From positions 62,001 through 126,000 of the forward strand of contig CAVOII010000007.1 of the NCBI GenBank assembly GCA_963696025.1: a stretch of 64,000 nucleotides of DNA, read 5' to 3'. Position 1 is the stretch's first letter; every line of letters starts with the position of its first letter. The notes under the pieces are model-generated. The model saw only the letters and a list, made by a program, of their open reading frames with translations. It was not told the DNA's origin and ran no database searches. Origin of the DNA: JABCYV01 sp963696025. Its GTDB lineage: Bacteria > Acidobacteriota > Terriglobia > Terriglobales > Acidobacteriaceae. A program made the translations under genes and the position numbers. Positions 1-8,622 of the stretch are shown in pieces.

Positions 1-304
1 AGGCCGCTCCGCGCGCGGTTTCTGCGATGGTGCGATACAACGATGCCATCGGGAAGACGTAGCCAACGCATCCGTGCAGATCGCCGCGGAAGTAGAGCGT
101 GGTGAAGGCGCCGCGCGGCTCAGCCAAGTGAGCACAGGGCGCAATGAAGGAGATTTCGCGCTGTTCGAGAGCCGACAGAATAGCGTCGTGGGCCAAATTC
201 AATAGGAGTGCGCGTTCTTCTGGGGAGAATTCATTCTGCGGCGCAGCGACAGAATGGCAGGCTACTCGCAGATCGGGAGGCGGGTTTTCACGTGGCGGCG
301 ACAT
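1..304 (-). CDS. AMMECR1-domain protein, N-terminal fragment
   Basis: The frame opens at an ATG at 304 and runs off the window edge, giving about 101 residues. The segment EPRGAFTTLYFRGDLHGCVG, followed by a Ser-Leu-Tyr-x-Thr-Ile-Ala-Glu stretch, is the conserved core of AMMECR1 (AmmeMemoRadiSam system protein A) proteins. In bacteria these often sit beside a radical-SAM and a Memo-like partner. Their biochemical role is not firmly known, so no function is assigned. The start overlaps the end of the upstream pgsA by 17 bases, which suggests translational coupling. The C-terminus and any partner genes lie outside the window. Confidence 0.75.
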   Translation of the reverse strand, partial: MSPPRENPPPDLRVACHSVAAPQNEFSPEERALLLNLAHDAILSALEQREISFIAPCAHLAEPRGAFTTLYFRGDLHGCVGYVFPMASLYRTIAETARGAA

Positions 305-947
305 CCCGCTTCCTCCGCCGGCTGAGGACGAATGCGCGGCGGCGGCGCTTCACCACCCGCCGGTCGATCTTCGACCAGAAGGCGGCAAAATAGTCGCCGG
401 CCGATACAAGAGACAAACCTACCATGAACCAGATGGCGGCCAACGCAATAGCATGGACGGGAAAAAAGTAACCTCCGTAAATGGGCCATTCTCTCCACCG
501 ATGATCGAGAATCACCGCCACCACCGAAACAATCTGCACCAGCATCTTAAACTTCCCCAAATCGCTGGCCTCAATCGTGAAGCCTTCTGAAGCTGCGATC
601 GAGCGCAGTCCGCTGACCAGGAACTCGCGCCCGATGATTACCACGGCGATCCACGCTGGCACCAGACTGGGGTTGAACTGCACCAGTGCAACGAAAGCGG
701 CGGCAATCAGCAGCTTGTCGGCAAGTGGATCGAGCAGCATGCCCATGGTCGTGATCTGGCCCCGCTTGCGCGCCAGGTAGCCATCGATGCCGTCCGTGAT
801 CGAAGCGGCGATAAAGAGAGCGGAAGCCAGCAGCTCTTGCTCACCGCCGAGACCCTGAAAGCGGTTCGTAGTAAGAAGCCAAATCAGCAAAGGAATGCTA
901 AGAATACGGGTGAGCGTGATGGAGTTGGGCAGGTTCACCAGGAGCAC
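288..947 (-). CDS. pgsA: CDP-diacylglycerol--glycerol-3-phosphate 3-phosphatidyltransferase
   Basis: Integral membrane enzyme of acidic phospholipid synthesis that makes phosphatidylglycerol phosphate from CDP-diacylglycerol and glycerol-3-phosphate. The CDP-alcohol phosphatidyltransferase signature is complete: DG-x-DG-x2-AR at about residues 52-60, then G, D73 and D77. The N-terminus (NLPNSITLTRIL) is characteristic of PgsA, and several hydrophobic helices follow. At 219 residues it is slightly longer than usual because of an Arg/Lys-rich tail of about 30 residues. The start is GTG at 947; a second in-frame GTG three codons later would give the more usual N-terminus, and neither has a strong ribosome site. 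It overlaps the downstream AMMECR1 gene. Confidence 0.93.
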   Translation of the reverse strand: MLLVNLPNSITLTRILSIPLLIWLLTTNRFQGLGGEQELLASALFIAASITDGIDGYLARKRGQITTMGMLLDPLADKLLIAAAFVALVQFNPSLVPAWIAVVIIGREFLVSGLRSIAASEGFTIEASDLGKFKMLVQIVSVVAVILDHRWREWPIYGGYFFPVHAIALAAIWFMVGLSLVSAGDYFAAFWSKIDRRVVKRRRRAFVLSRRRKRDVAAT

Positions 948-1040
948 GAGCCGCCGCCGGGCCCGAGAGCCAGACGACCGACAACGAATTATCCTCCACC
1001 AGCAACACCTAAGGCAATGGAAGAAGCGGTCTGGATGGGC

Positions 1041-2216
1041 CTAGGGCTCGACCTTATACATCGCCATCATTCCCATATCCATGTGCTCGTCGACGTGGCA
1101 GTGATAGAGCCAGATCCCCGGGTCATCCGGGATCATGTCAACGGTCAGCATCTGCGCGGGACCGCCCAGCAGGACCACGTCGCTGCGCCTTCCGTTCTCC
1201 AGGATAACGTTACCGTGCCAATGCGGCGTGTGGAAATTGGTGCCTTCTCCGATCGTCGCCAGATACCAGCGCACACGCTCCCCTTTCTTCATGGTCATCA
1301 TCGGCATGTTGCCGAAGAGGTATCCATTGATGGTGCCTTTGTTGTTGGCCGCCGCGAACCCTGTGCCCGTAGCCAAGACATTCCCCTCGTTGTCCGCAGG
1401 TTTGAAGTCCAGCTTGTCCACACCCTTGGGATCACCGGTATAGGTTTGAATGTTGTGATCGAGATACCAGCTCGTGTTTTCGTCAAAAATCATGAACAGG
1501 CTCACGAACTCGCGATCCACATCCTTGGGCCGGCCGTCGGGTCCGGCCACGCCGGCGCGACTGATGATGATGGTACCAACCAGACCACTCTCCACGTCTT
1601 TTGTGGAATGCGAGTGGTATAGCCAGACGATCGAACTGGGATCGTTTGGCCCCGGGCCGGCACGCTCTGGAACCTGCCAGATGTAAACGTGAGTGTGTCC
1701 GGGCGCGACGTTGTCGTCTTCCTTGTCGGCTCCGGAAGTACCGTCATCGTAGGACGAACCTTCCGAGTCCTTGTTATAGAAAACTCCATGGGGATGCATG
1801 CTGTAGGAGTGGGTGGCGTTGTTCTTGAAAACTACTCGGATGGTGTCGCCCACTTCGCCGCGGAGAACCGGCCCAAGGATTCCAAGATGTTCCCACTGCG
1901 GCGGCCGCGGCTTGAGTTTGGTGAAACTCTCGTCGGTATACTCGCGGTAAACGGCTTTGCGATAAACCTTGCCGATACGATGCGGGCCTTGCTCAATGAA
2001 GGTGGTTTCGTAGCCCTCGAATTTCATTCCCATCATTTTGTTGATGCCGCTCGGAGCATAATCCCATTCCACTTCATCGGCGGCGACGTAATAGGTACGG
2101 ACTTTGGGGCCGGCTGCGTGGGTACTTTGGGACGGGTTAGAAGCTAGAACGGCCAGGCCGAGTGCTAAAACCAAACCTGAGACCACAAGGATCCTATTCA
2201 CCGACATTCGAAGCAT
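1041..2216 (-). CDS. secreted two-domain multicopper oxidase
   Basis: Predicted periplasmic copper oxidase of 391 residues with a hydrophobic signal sequence over about residues 8-26. All four copper-ligand motifs are visible: HPHG (141-144), LYHSHS (199-204), HTPHWHG (329-335) and YHCHVDEHMDMGM (371-383), the last carrying the type 1 Cys-His-Met set. Two cupredoxin domains plus a trinuclear centre fit small laccase or ceruloplasmin-like enzymes; the substrate (phenols, Cu(I), Mn(II) or other) cannot be read from the sequence. A GGAGGG site lies 6 bases before the first ATG. Genes for two other secreted proteins lie just upstream on the same strand. Confidence 0.9.
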   Translation of the reverse strand: MLRMSVNRILVVSGLVLALGLAVLASNPSQSTHAAGPKVRTYYVAADEVEWDYAPSGINKMMGMKFEGYETTFIEQGPHRIGKVYRKAVYREYTDESFTKLKPRPPQWEHLGILGPVLRGEVGDTIRVVFKNNATHSYSMHPHGVFYNKDSEGSSYDDGTSGADKEDDNVAPGHTHVYIWQVPERAGPGPNDPSSIVWLYHSHSTKDVESGLVGTIIISRAGVAGPDGRPKDVDREFVSLFMIFDENTSWYLDHNIQTYTGDPKGVDKLDFKPADNEGNVLATGTGFAAANNKGTINGYLFGNMPMMTMKKGERVRWYLATIGEGTNFHTPHWHGNVILENGRRSDVVLLGGPAQMLTVDMIPDDPGIWLYHCHVDEHMDMGMMAMYKVEP

Positions 2217-2299
2217 TGCGACCCTCCTGCGATCAAAGCCAACGGCCGCCCTATCCGAGAAAGGGGGCGGCCGAATCTCACGCAGAAGTTTTACAGAAT

Positions 2300-2626
2300 T
2301 TACTTCTGCTTCGCAATAATCTTGTCTTTGATCTTGTTATAGGTGGCCTGGGGAATGATCTTCTTCCGCACCAGGTCTGTCTTCTTCGTGTAAGGGCGCC
2401 CGTCAATGATCTTCTGCGAGTAGGCTGCGCCAATGCCGGGAAGGGCATCGAGTTGATCTTTGGTGGCCGAGTTGATGTCGACTAGGTCCGCATCGCTCGC
2501 TGCCGTGGCAGCGGGCTTCGAAGATTTGGCTTGGGCTGAGCTCCGCGCTACGCTCATGCTGCCCAGCAGGGCCAATGCCAAAAGCGCAATCAGAAGGCCT
2601 GAGATCAACTTCTTCCTACTATCCAT
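2300..2626 (-). CDS. secreted helix-hairpin-helix (ComEA-like) protein
   Basis: A 108-residue protein with an N-terminal signal or anchor helix (about residues 9-27), a short Ala/Ser/Lys linker, and one helix-hairpin-helix unit. The segment DLVDINSATKDQLDALPGIG is the hallmark of ComEA-type DNA-binding HhH domains and is followed by a second, more basic half ending IIAKQK. Outside the membrane such proteins usually bind DNA, but a role in DNA uptake here is only an inference. It has a GGAGG ribosome site. It lies between a low-complexity secreted protein and the multicopper oxidase, all on the minus strand. Confidence 0.8.
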   Translation of the reverse strand: MDSRKKLISGLLIALLALALLGSMSVARSSAQAKSSKPAATAASDADLVDINSATKDQLDALPGIGAAYSQKIIDGRPYTKKTDLVRKKIIPQATYNKIKDKIIAKQK

Positions 2627-2646
2627 GGTTCCTCCTTAAATAGTAA

Positions 2647-3390
2647 CTAGTCTCTCGCAGCAGCTTTGTAGCCGGCTGCCTTGGCCTCGTCCTCGGTCAT
2701 GAACTTGCCCTTCTTGGTCGCGCCGTACCAGCGGCCACCTTTGTGGTAAACCCCGCTTTCGGTGTTCACCCATACCTTGCCGCTGGATTTGGCTGCTGCA
2801 ATCTCCGAACTCGAGGCCGTAGTCGCCTCGGGCGACATCTTTGAAGATGACTTGGCCTGGTTCACACTGTTGGCCATCGCGTTGGCCGGAGGAGCGGCGG
2901 TTGATTTCGCGGCGCTTGTGGCTGGGGCTGGTTTTGTAGCAGGTGCGGTCGCGGCCGGTTCGCTGGCCATAGCATCTGAGGAAGCAGCCTTTTTGCTCCT
3001 TTTGGCGGCCGAAGCGTCTGCGGTGCTGCCTGGAGCTGCGGACGTTCCGGAGGTGTCCGCCATATCGGATTTTTTCTTGCGGCTCGACTTCTTCGCCTCG
3101 GCCGTCGAAGCAGTGTCGGTGTTGGCGGAGGCGGAAGAGGCTGCCGTCGCAGCCGACTTCTTGCTCGTGTTCTTGGCGGATGTTGCCGTATCGCTTGCCG
3201 CCGTGGACTGATCATCCGCAGCTGCAGTTTTCTTCGATTTTTTCTTCTTCTTACTCTTGGTGGTCGATGCCGTGGTTTGATCGTCCGTGGAACTGCCTTG
3301 GGCCTGTGCCATCGCAGGCACCACGGACAGCGCCAGTAACAGGCACATTGCCGTAGCCCAGATCATTAGCTTCAATTGCAGTCTGCTCAT
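2647..3390 (-). CDS. secreted Ala/Ser/Lys-rich low-complexity protein with C-terminal GKFMTEDEAK-type domain
   Basis: A 247-residue protein. The start at 3390 is preferred over an ATG 15 codons upstream because AAGGAG precedes it. A signal peptide (MSRLQLK then a hydrophobic stretch ending AMAQAQG) is followed by about 170 residues made almost only of Ala, Ser, Thr and Lys, including poly-Lys runs. The last 40 residues form a compact motif, VWVNTESGVYHKGGRWYG then TKKGKFMTEDEAKAAGYKAA. Similar short C-terminal modules occur in acidobacterial secreted proteins, but I do not know a function. The long disordered basic section could interact with polyanions such as DNA; this is a guess prompted by the adjacent HhH protein. 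Confidence 0.72.
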   Translation of the reverse strand: MSRLQLKLMIWATAMCLLLALSVVPAMAQAQGSSTDDQTTASTTKSKKKKKSKKTAAADDQSTAASDTATSAKNTSKKSAATAASSASANTDTASTAEAKKSSRKKKSDMADTSGTSAAPGSTADASAAKRSKKAASSDAMASEPAATAPATKPAPATSAAKSTAAPPANAMANSVNQAKSSSKMSPEATTASSSEIAAAKSSGKVWVNTESGVYHKGGRWYGATKKGKFMTEDEAKAAGYKAAARD

Positions 3391-3444
3391 ATAAGCGTCT
3401 CCTTGTGAAGCCTGGCCCAGTTTTCGATTTGTCAAAGACTTTTG

Positions 3445-4716
3445 CTAAGCGTAAATCCCGCGCTGCCGGATGGTGTACGCCACGCGGTCGATCGCCAACA
3501 TATAAGCTGCGATGCGATTGTTCACCCCGTGGGTTTCGGCAAAGCGTACGACGTCTTCGAAGGCGGTGACCATAATATGCTCCAGCTGCTCATTCACCAC
3601 TGACTCTTTCCAGAAATATCCCTGGCGGTCCTGTACCCACTCGAAATAGGAAGTAGTGACGCCGCCGGCATTGCACAGGATGTCAGGAATCACGAATACC
3701 CTTTTTTCGGCGAGGATTTCGTCGGCAGCGGAGGTGGTAGGCCCATTGGCTCCCTCGGCAAGAATCTTGCACTTCACACGGTCGGCGTTGCGACTCGTGA
3801 TCTGATTTTCTGTGGCCGCGGGAATCAGAATTTCGCAATCGGAAATCAGCAGCTCGGCCGGGTCCGCTGGTTCAGCTCCGGGGAAACCGTGGATAGTTCG
3901 GTTTTGCTGACGGTAATCGCTGAGAGCGATCAGATCAATTCCATTCTTGTTGTAAATCCCACCGTCTACTTCAGCGATCCCGATCACTCTGTATCTGGCT
4001 TCGTGCATCAGCAGGGCAGCATTCGATCCCACATTGCCGAAGCCTTGTATGACTACTCGCGTCCGCTCGCGGCTGAGGCCCAGCTTCTTGATGGCTTCGT
4101 CACAGACAATCAAGATGCCGCGGCCAGTGGCCTCGCGGCGTCCGCGTGAGCCACCCATGTTGATGGGTTTGCCGGTGACAACAGCGGTTACCGTCTGGCG
4201 CATGTGCATGGAATAGGTATCCATCATCCACGCCATGATCTGCTCATTGGTGTTCACATCGGGAGCAGGGACGTCCTTTTCCGGACCAATGAACTCGACC
4301 AGTTCGGCGGTGTAGCGACGGGTCATGCGCTCCAGTTCGCCCATAGACATTTTGTGGGGGTCGCAAATCACGCCACCCTTGGCGCCACCAAACGGAATGT
4401 TGACCACGGCACACTTCCAGGTCATCCAACTGGCCAGAGCGCGCACCTCATCCAGCGTGACGTCAGGCGCGTAGCGGATACCGCCTTTGGAGGGACCGCG
4501 CGCAATCGAGTGCTGCACCCGAAAGCCGGTAAAAACCTCTAACTTTCCATTGTCCATCATCACCGGAATATGCACGATGAGCTCGCGGCTGGGGTAGCGC
4601 AGCACCTTCCAAATGCCCTCGTCGAGGTTCAACTTCTGCGCTGCCAGGTCAAAGCGCGCGGACTGCGACTCCCACGGATTGGCTTCCTTCTCCATGGTCA
4701 TGGTGGTGGTGCTCAT
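3445..4716 (-). CDS. gdhA: Glu/Leu/Phe/Val dehydrogenase family protein (glutamate dehydrogenase)
   Basis: NAD(P)-dependent oxidative deamination of glutamate to 2-oxoglutarate, linking nitrogen and carbon metabolism in the cytoplasm. The catalytic region GPSKGGIRYAPDV, the segment containing WKCAVVNIPFGGAKGGV, and the dinucleotide-binding turn VVIQGFGNVGSNAA are all present. At 423 residues it matches hexameric bacterial GDH. The start at 4716 (MSTTTMTMEKEANPW) has a GGAG site; the frame is open for another 51 codons upstream but that part looks non-coding. A branched-chain amino acid dehydrogenase is less likely given the length and motifs. Confidence 0.9.
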   Translation of the reverse strand: MSTTTMTMEKEANPWESQSARFDLAAQKLNLDEGIWKVLRYPSRELIVHIPVMMDNGKLEVFTGFRVQHSIARGPSKGGIRYAPDVTLDEVRALASWMTWKCAVVNIPFGGAKGGVICDPHKMSMGELERMTRRYTAELVEFIGPEKDVPAPDVNTNEQIMAWMMDTYSMHMRQTVTAVVTGKPINMGGSRGRREATGRGILIVCDEAIKKLGLSRERTRVVIQGFGNVGSNAALLMHEARYRVIGIAEVDGGIYNKNGIDLIALSDYRQQNRTIHGFPGAEPADPAELLISDCEILIPAATENQITSRNADRVKCKILAEGANGPTTSAADEILAEKRVFVIPDILCNAGGVTTSYFEWVQDRQGYFWKESVVNEQLEHIMVTAFEDVVRFAETHGVNNRIAAYMLAIDRVAYTIRQRGIYA

Positions 4717-4921
4717 AAGCGGATCTCCGTGATGATTGCAATTCCAACATCGGGGGCGATTTTCCCGGGATGGCGCGCAAATGTTCAGAGTATATGAGGG
4801 TAAGGGCGACGAGGCAAGCAGCGGAAGTAGCGCCGGCGTCTCGCCGACACTGGGGCCGCCGGCGCGCACAGCCTTGGGTAGTGGGTCAATTTGTTGGTGT
4901 ACTCGTAAAGAGGTTGATTCC

Positions 4922-5467
4922 CTACGTATGGACGTGCGGACTCTGGCCAGGATTCTTACGAGGTGGCGGCGGAGCTTTCACCACTTTTACTTCAAACTGC
5001 ACCGGCAACTGTTTCGGAGGATAGCAGGCGGCGTTGTCGCAGGCCTGGTACTTCAAGTTTCCGCGCAAAACGTATGTGCCGGGCAACACTGACGCCAGCG
5101 GCCGCACCGACACCGCCAGAGTGAAGTCCCCGCTATAGACATTCAGTTTTTCATCTGGGGAAAAGGGAAAACTTCGGTCTTCGCCGGCGGGATATTTGAC
5201 TCCGACCACGATGTCAGTCGGCGCTTCGAGTTTGAGCGCGGTTGGAATCAGGAATTCAGACTTGGGTGTATTCGAATTGATGTGAAAACCGGAACCTACG
5301 CGGAAGCTGAGCTCGATCGTACTGGACTTGCCGCGCGTGACCTTCGCCGTCGGCAGGGGTGACATGACCACCGAAGGAGCTTTCCGCCCGGGAATGTCGT
5401 CCTGGGCAATGGCCAGGAGTGTTGCAAGAAGCACGGCCGACAACGGAATAGATATAGACCGATTCAT
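4922..5467 (-). CDS. DsbD N-terminal domain-like secreted protein
   Basis: A 181-residue protein with a signal peptide ending near LLAIAQD. It has an immunoglobulin-like beta region typical of the periplasmic alpha domain of DsbD. The redox pair sits in YQACDNAACYPPKQLPV (about C143 and C148), one residue closer together than in E. coli DsbD. In DsbD this domain hands electrons from the membrane domain to periplasmic partners. Here the membrane domain (CcdA, 6098-6820) and a thioredoxin-like TlpA protein (5522-6085) are separate neighbouring genes transcribed in the order ccdA, tlpA, this gene. The start at 5467 is chosen over 5488 because of an AGAGG site. The tail is Pro/Arg-rich. Confidence 0.78.
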   Translation of the reverse strand: MNRSISIPLSAVLLATLLAIAQDDIPGRKAPSVVMSPLPTAKVTRGKSSTIELSFRVGSGFHINSNTPKSEFLIPTALKLEAPTDIVVGVKYPAGEDRSFPFSPDEKLNVYSGDFTLAVSVRPLASVLPGTYVLRGNLKYQACDNAACYPPKQLPVQFEVKVVKAPPPPRKNPGQSPHVHT

Positions 5468-5521
5468 CAGCCTCTTGCACTCTTCCATTCGAAACCGCCG
5501 GACACGATCAGCGCTTGCAAA

Positions 5522-6085
5522 TCATCTTTGCGCTTGCACGCCTGGCCCTGAGGCTAGGGATTTTTTGATGTCGTCCTCGATTTCGCCTCTGCCCTTCAGG
5601 CCGAATACTTTGTCGACCACTTTGCCATCCCGCCCGATGTAAAAGGTCGCCGGCAGGAACTGCACTCCGCCGTAGGCGTCGCCGACCGCTTCCTTGCCAA
5701 TAAGGACTGGATAGTTCACACCCAACTCTTTGGCGAATTTGCCAATATCGGCCGGGCTGGCATCGTCCATTGCGACGCCGACAACTTGCAGCCCTTCGGG
5801 CCCGTATTGCTTTTGCAGTTCCACGAACCAGGGCATTTCAATTTTGCAGGGCTGGCACCAGGTAGCCCAGAAGTTCAGCAACACCGCCTTGCCACGAAAG
5901 TCGGAAAGATGGACAGTTTTGCCCTCCAGCGATTGGAGGGTGAAGTCCGGAGCCGCGCCGCCTTTCGTATTCAAACTGGAGAGAGGACTTTGATTTGACA
6001 ACCGCCGAGCCCTGTGAAAACCAAACGCCAGCATGACGGTAACCAGCAGGGCGACGACGACAATAACAAACGGATCACGTCTCAC
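5522..6085 (-). CDS. TlpA family membrane-anchored thioredoxin-like protein
   Basis: A 187-residue protein with one N-terminal membrane anchor (about residues 6-22) and an AhpC/TSA-TlpA-type thioredoxin fold facing the periplasm. The active site is WATWCQPC (Cys77 and Cys80). The following PWFVELQKQYGPEGLQVVGV and the later LPATFYIGRDGKVV (cis-proline strand) are characteristic of ResA/DsbE/TlpA reductases. It lies 12 bases downstream of ccdA, so the two are almost certainly co-transcribed and CcdA would reduce it. Likely clients are cytochrome c apoproteins or other periplasmic disulfides; no cytochrome genes are nearby to decide. Confidence 0.9.
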   Translation of the reverse strand: MRRDPFVIVVVALLVTVMLAFGFHRARRLSNQSPLSSLNTKGGAAPDFTLQSLEGKTVHLSDFRGKAVLLNFWATWCQPCKIEMPWFVELQKQYGPEGLQVVGVAMDDASPADIGKFAKELGVNYPVLIGKEAVGDAYGGVQFLPATFYIGRDGKVVDKVFGLKGRGEIEDDIKKSLASGPGVQAQR

Positions 6086-6097
6086 GAAAAACTCCCA

Positions 6098-6820
6098 TCA
6101 CAGCGCAAAGCGATTCAGGAACGACAAATAATTCGAAATGATGGTAAAACGCCCGAATACCAATAATGCGCCCAGCAAGATTAACAATACTCCGCTACCG
6201 ACTTCGACGGCGTGCATGTGGGAGCGGAACCGACTATAGAACTTCAGGAAGCGGCCAACGCCGAGCGACGTCAACAGAAATGGCACCGCCAGCCCCATGG
6301 AATAAACCGCCAGCAGAAAAATTCCCTTGGTCACTGAATCCTGCGCCGCGGAGAGAGTCAAAATCACAGCCAGGATGGGCCCGACGCAAGGCGTCCAACC
6401 GAAGGCAAATGCAAAACCGATGAGAAATGCACCCCACGCTGTGCTGCCACCTTTCACACTATGCAATCGTGCGTCGGTATATAGCGCTTTGATCTTGAAC
6501 ACTCCGGTCAAATGCAAGCCGAACAGAATTATGACGACGCCCGCGACCTCAGCCAGCAGCGACTTGTAACGGGCCAGCAACTGACCGGCTTCGGTTGCAA
6601 TCGCACCGAGAGTAACGAAGACCACGCTGAATCCCAGGATGAAGCCGATGGAATTCAGCATCAGTTTGCGCAACAGGTGTGACTCTTGCGACTTCAACTC
6701 CTCGACGCCCGCTCCCGAAATCAGCGACACGTAACCTGGGACCAGGGGCAACACGCAAGGAGACAAGAAGGAAACGAGTCCCGCCAGAAAGGCCGCAATC
6801 GGAAGCGGAAGAGTCGACAT
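6098..6820 (-). CDS. ccdA: CcdA-family thiol-disulfide transmembrane electron carrier
   Basis: A 240-residue polytopic membrane protein that passes electrons from cytoplasmic thioredoxin to periplasmic thioredoxin-like proteins. The N-terminus contains the family signature FLAGLVSFLSPCVLPLVPGY with the first redox Cys. The second conserved Cys is in FGWTPCVGPILAV, and about six hydrophobic helices are visible. Length is normal for CcdA, which corresponds to the DsbD beta domain. It is the first gene of the three-gene set with tlpA and the DsbD N-domain gene. A 188-base gap separates it from the end of the upstream hypothetical gene. Confidence 0.93.
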   Translation of the reverse strand: MSTLPLPIAAFLAGLVSFLSPCVLPLVPGYVSLISGAGVEELKSQESHLLRKLMLNSIGFILGFSVVFVTLGAIATEAGQLLARYKSLLAEVAGVVIILFGLHLTGVFKIKALYTDARLHSVKGGSTAWGAFLIGFAFAFGWTPCVGPILAVILTLSAAQDSVTKGIFLLAVYSMGLAVPFLLTSLGVGRFLKFYSRFRSHMHAVEVGSGVLLILLGALLVFGRFTIISNYLSFLNRFAL

Positions 6821-7008
6821 TCGTGGTTATTCTACCTGCCGGAAGCGCATCAGCGCGCGTGAAATCGAGGTCTCCCGCTACGGTGCTAGTAACTGCACTC
6901 CGGCCCCATCCTCCGCTACTTATTGGACGTCTGTCTTTCAATACGATGTGTGCTCGCTGGCAAGGTTACAAACGCTCGCCACGACTCCACACTGCAGATC
7001 TGTGATGT

Positions 7009-8025
7009 TTAGTTGTTTGGGGTTACGGGTGCTTCTTTGACGGGCTCGGCCAGCGCTTTGCGAAGGAAGTCGGGCGACACGGTCGCGGTTAGCACCGCGC
7101 GATTCCGGTATTGCCCAACTTTGAGCGCGTCGAAGAACATCTTCACGTCCGCGTCAGTGCCTTGCGCAGAGACGGTATTCTCGGCGGTGTGGAACAGACT
7201 GAGGAACGTGTTCAGCTGCCCGACGAGGCGCTCAGCGTCCGCGGCGCTTGATGTCACGGCCTCAGCCCTCAGGTGCACGCTTCCCAGATAGCGAGCCGAA
7301 GCTACGACCACGGCTGGCTTGGAAAACAGAAACGATAAGGCGCCGCCCGCCGGCGAGACACCTGAGGCAGTGCCGGAATTCGGATCAATTCGAAAAATCG
7401 CCCAACCTAGGCTCGCCAGTGGGACCTCCTTGTAGTACTGGCGTAAGAGCGCCGGGCCGGCGAAAGGAGATGCCAGCTTGCGCGAGCGATCGACAATCCC
7501 CCGAATCACCAGCGGGTCGCTGTGATTGGATGCCGCGACGGTGTCCACGCCGAGAATCGCTACGCGTAGCGTGCGTCCCTCCAGCGGGATGTTGTAGATT
7601 TCAACCGAGTGGTAGTTTTCGACTGAACTGGATATCTTGCCCAAATACCCCCGCAGGCGATCACCTTCTATCCGGCCCACCAAAACCTCGGAAAACCGCA
7701 CCTGGTCCGCGGTGTTAGGAGGAGCGCCCGGCGAGTTTGCGGGGTAATGGAGGGCAAAGGCAGCTTGCTCCAGATCGCTCTCGAACTGAAATCCTGTGGC
7801 TTGGATGAATTGCTCGTATTCAGGCTCGTGCGACACTGGCGGCAACCGGTTGGCAATGTTGGCGCGGCGTACCCATTTCAGATTGATGTAAAGGAAGGCA
7901 TCAGCTCCGGGAAGCAAGCGAGCGGCCTCCGGAGGAGCATGCTTGCGCAATTGGACGATCAGCGTGAGTGCCGCTGCCACCGCCACAACGCCCAGAACGA
8001 CCGGGAGACTGCGTCGTATTCGCAT
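7009..8025 (-). CDS. hypothetical membrane-anchored protein
   Basis: About 338 residues with a basic N-terminus followed by one hydrophobic helix (VVLGVVAVAAALTLIVQL), so probably anchored with the bulk outside the cytoplasm. The body, beginning LLPGADAFLYINLKWV, resembles acidobacterial hypothetical proteins in which an Ala/Pro linker precedes a soluble domain; I do not recognise a catalytic motif. The start at ATG 8025 is preferred; an in-frame TTG at 8049 would add eight residues. It is the last minus-strand gene before the divergent tRNA cluster. Function unknown. Confidence 0.65.
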   Translation of the reverse strand: MRIRRSLPVVLGVVAVAAALTLIVQLRKHAPPEAARLLPGADAFLYINLKWVRRANIANRLPPVSHEPEYEQFIQATGFQFESDLEQAAFALHYPANSPGAPPNTADQVRFSEVLVGRIEGDRLRGYLGKISSSVENYHSVEIYNIPLEGRTLRVAILGVDTVAASNHSDPLVIRGIVDRSRKLASPFAGPALLRQYYKEVPLASLGWAIFRIDPNSGTASGVSPAGGALSFLFSKPAVVVASARYLGSVHLRAEAVTSSAADAERLVGQLNTFLSLFHTAENTVSAQGTDADVKMFFDALKVGQYRNRAVLTATVSPDFLRKALAEPVKEAPVTPNN

Positions 8026-8225
8026 GCAAGAGCGACCGCTCCGGCGCAACAGCCAACTGCAAAGCCGAAACCAGCCAGGGACCCTTTATCATAGCACCGG
8101 GGGCGGAAGTTAGAAGATCGGGTTGCACGTGAGTTGCCGTTGTGATAACTTTTAAAATTGTCCCGGACAGCACAAGGGGATCAGGGGGATGTGTTTATGC
8201 CCGGCAAGGGCGACTGTCCCTGACT

Positions 8226-8301
8226 GCTGGCGTAGCTCAGTTGGTAGAGCATCTGATTTGTAATCAGAGGGTCAGGGGTTCAAATCCCTTCGCCAGCTCC
8301 A
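8226..8301 (+). tRNA. tRNA-Thr (anticodon TGT)
   Basis: A complete 76-base cloverleaf including an encoded 3' CCA. The acceptor stem GCTGGCG pairs with CGCCAGC, the D-arm reads GCTCAGTTGGTAGAGC, the anticodon loop is TTTGTAA, and the T-arm is GGGGTTCAAATCCCC-like. It is the first gene of a tRNA set that precedes tuf, matching the conserved Thr-Tyr-Gly-Thr-tuf arrangement known from other bacteria, although the order here is Thr-Tyr-Thr-Gly. Confidence 0.97.
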
Positions 8302-8524
8302 GGATTGCATCCGAAAGGCATTTGCGCGGCGCGGCGGCGTAAGAGATTTTCCAACAGCACTCCATAAGGAATTTTTCCAAGTGCGGTGTCTTGTGCGCGA
8401 GAGGATTTTCGCGCATTTCTCTGTACCTTGATTTGCCAGCCTGCTGTAAGAGGGATTCTCCGCACGCAACTGCCGGTAACGGATTGCCGGAATAACAGGG
8501 AAGAGCCGAGAGCTTGGCGTTTCT

Positions 8525-8613
8525 GCACAGGTGGGTGAGTGGTTAAAGCCGGCAGACTGTAAATCTGCTCCTCCTTGCGAGGTACGAAGGTTCGAATCCT
8601 TCCCTGTGCACCA
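8525..8613 (+). tRNA. tRNA-Tyr (anticodon GTA)
   Basis: An 89-base class II tRNA. The acceptor stem GCACAGG pairs with CCTGTGC, followed by A and an encoded CCA. The anticodon arm GCAGA-CTGTAAA-TCTGC gives GTA, and the long variable arm (CTCCTCCTTGCGAGGTAC region) is as expected for tRNA-Tyr. The 223 bases between this gene and tRNA-Thr show no gene. Confidence 0.97.
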
Positions 8614-8622
8614 GTGATTTGA

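Noticed and set aside
2762..3211. Plus-strand frame of 149 hydrophobic codons
   Set aside because: Antisense of the Ala/Ser-rich protein at 2647-3390; its composition is a mirror effect.
8272..8528. Minus-strand frames across tRNA-Thr (ending SWSWRRDLNP)
   Set aside because: Antisense of a tRNA; no ribosome site or coding features.
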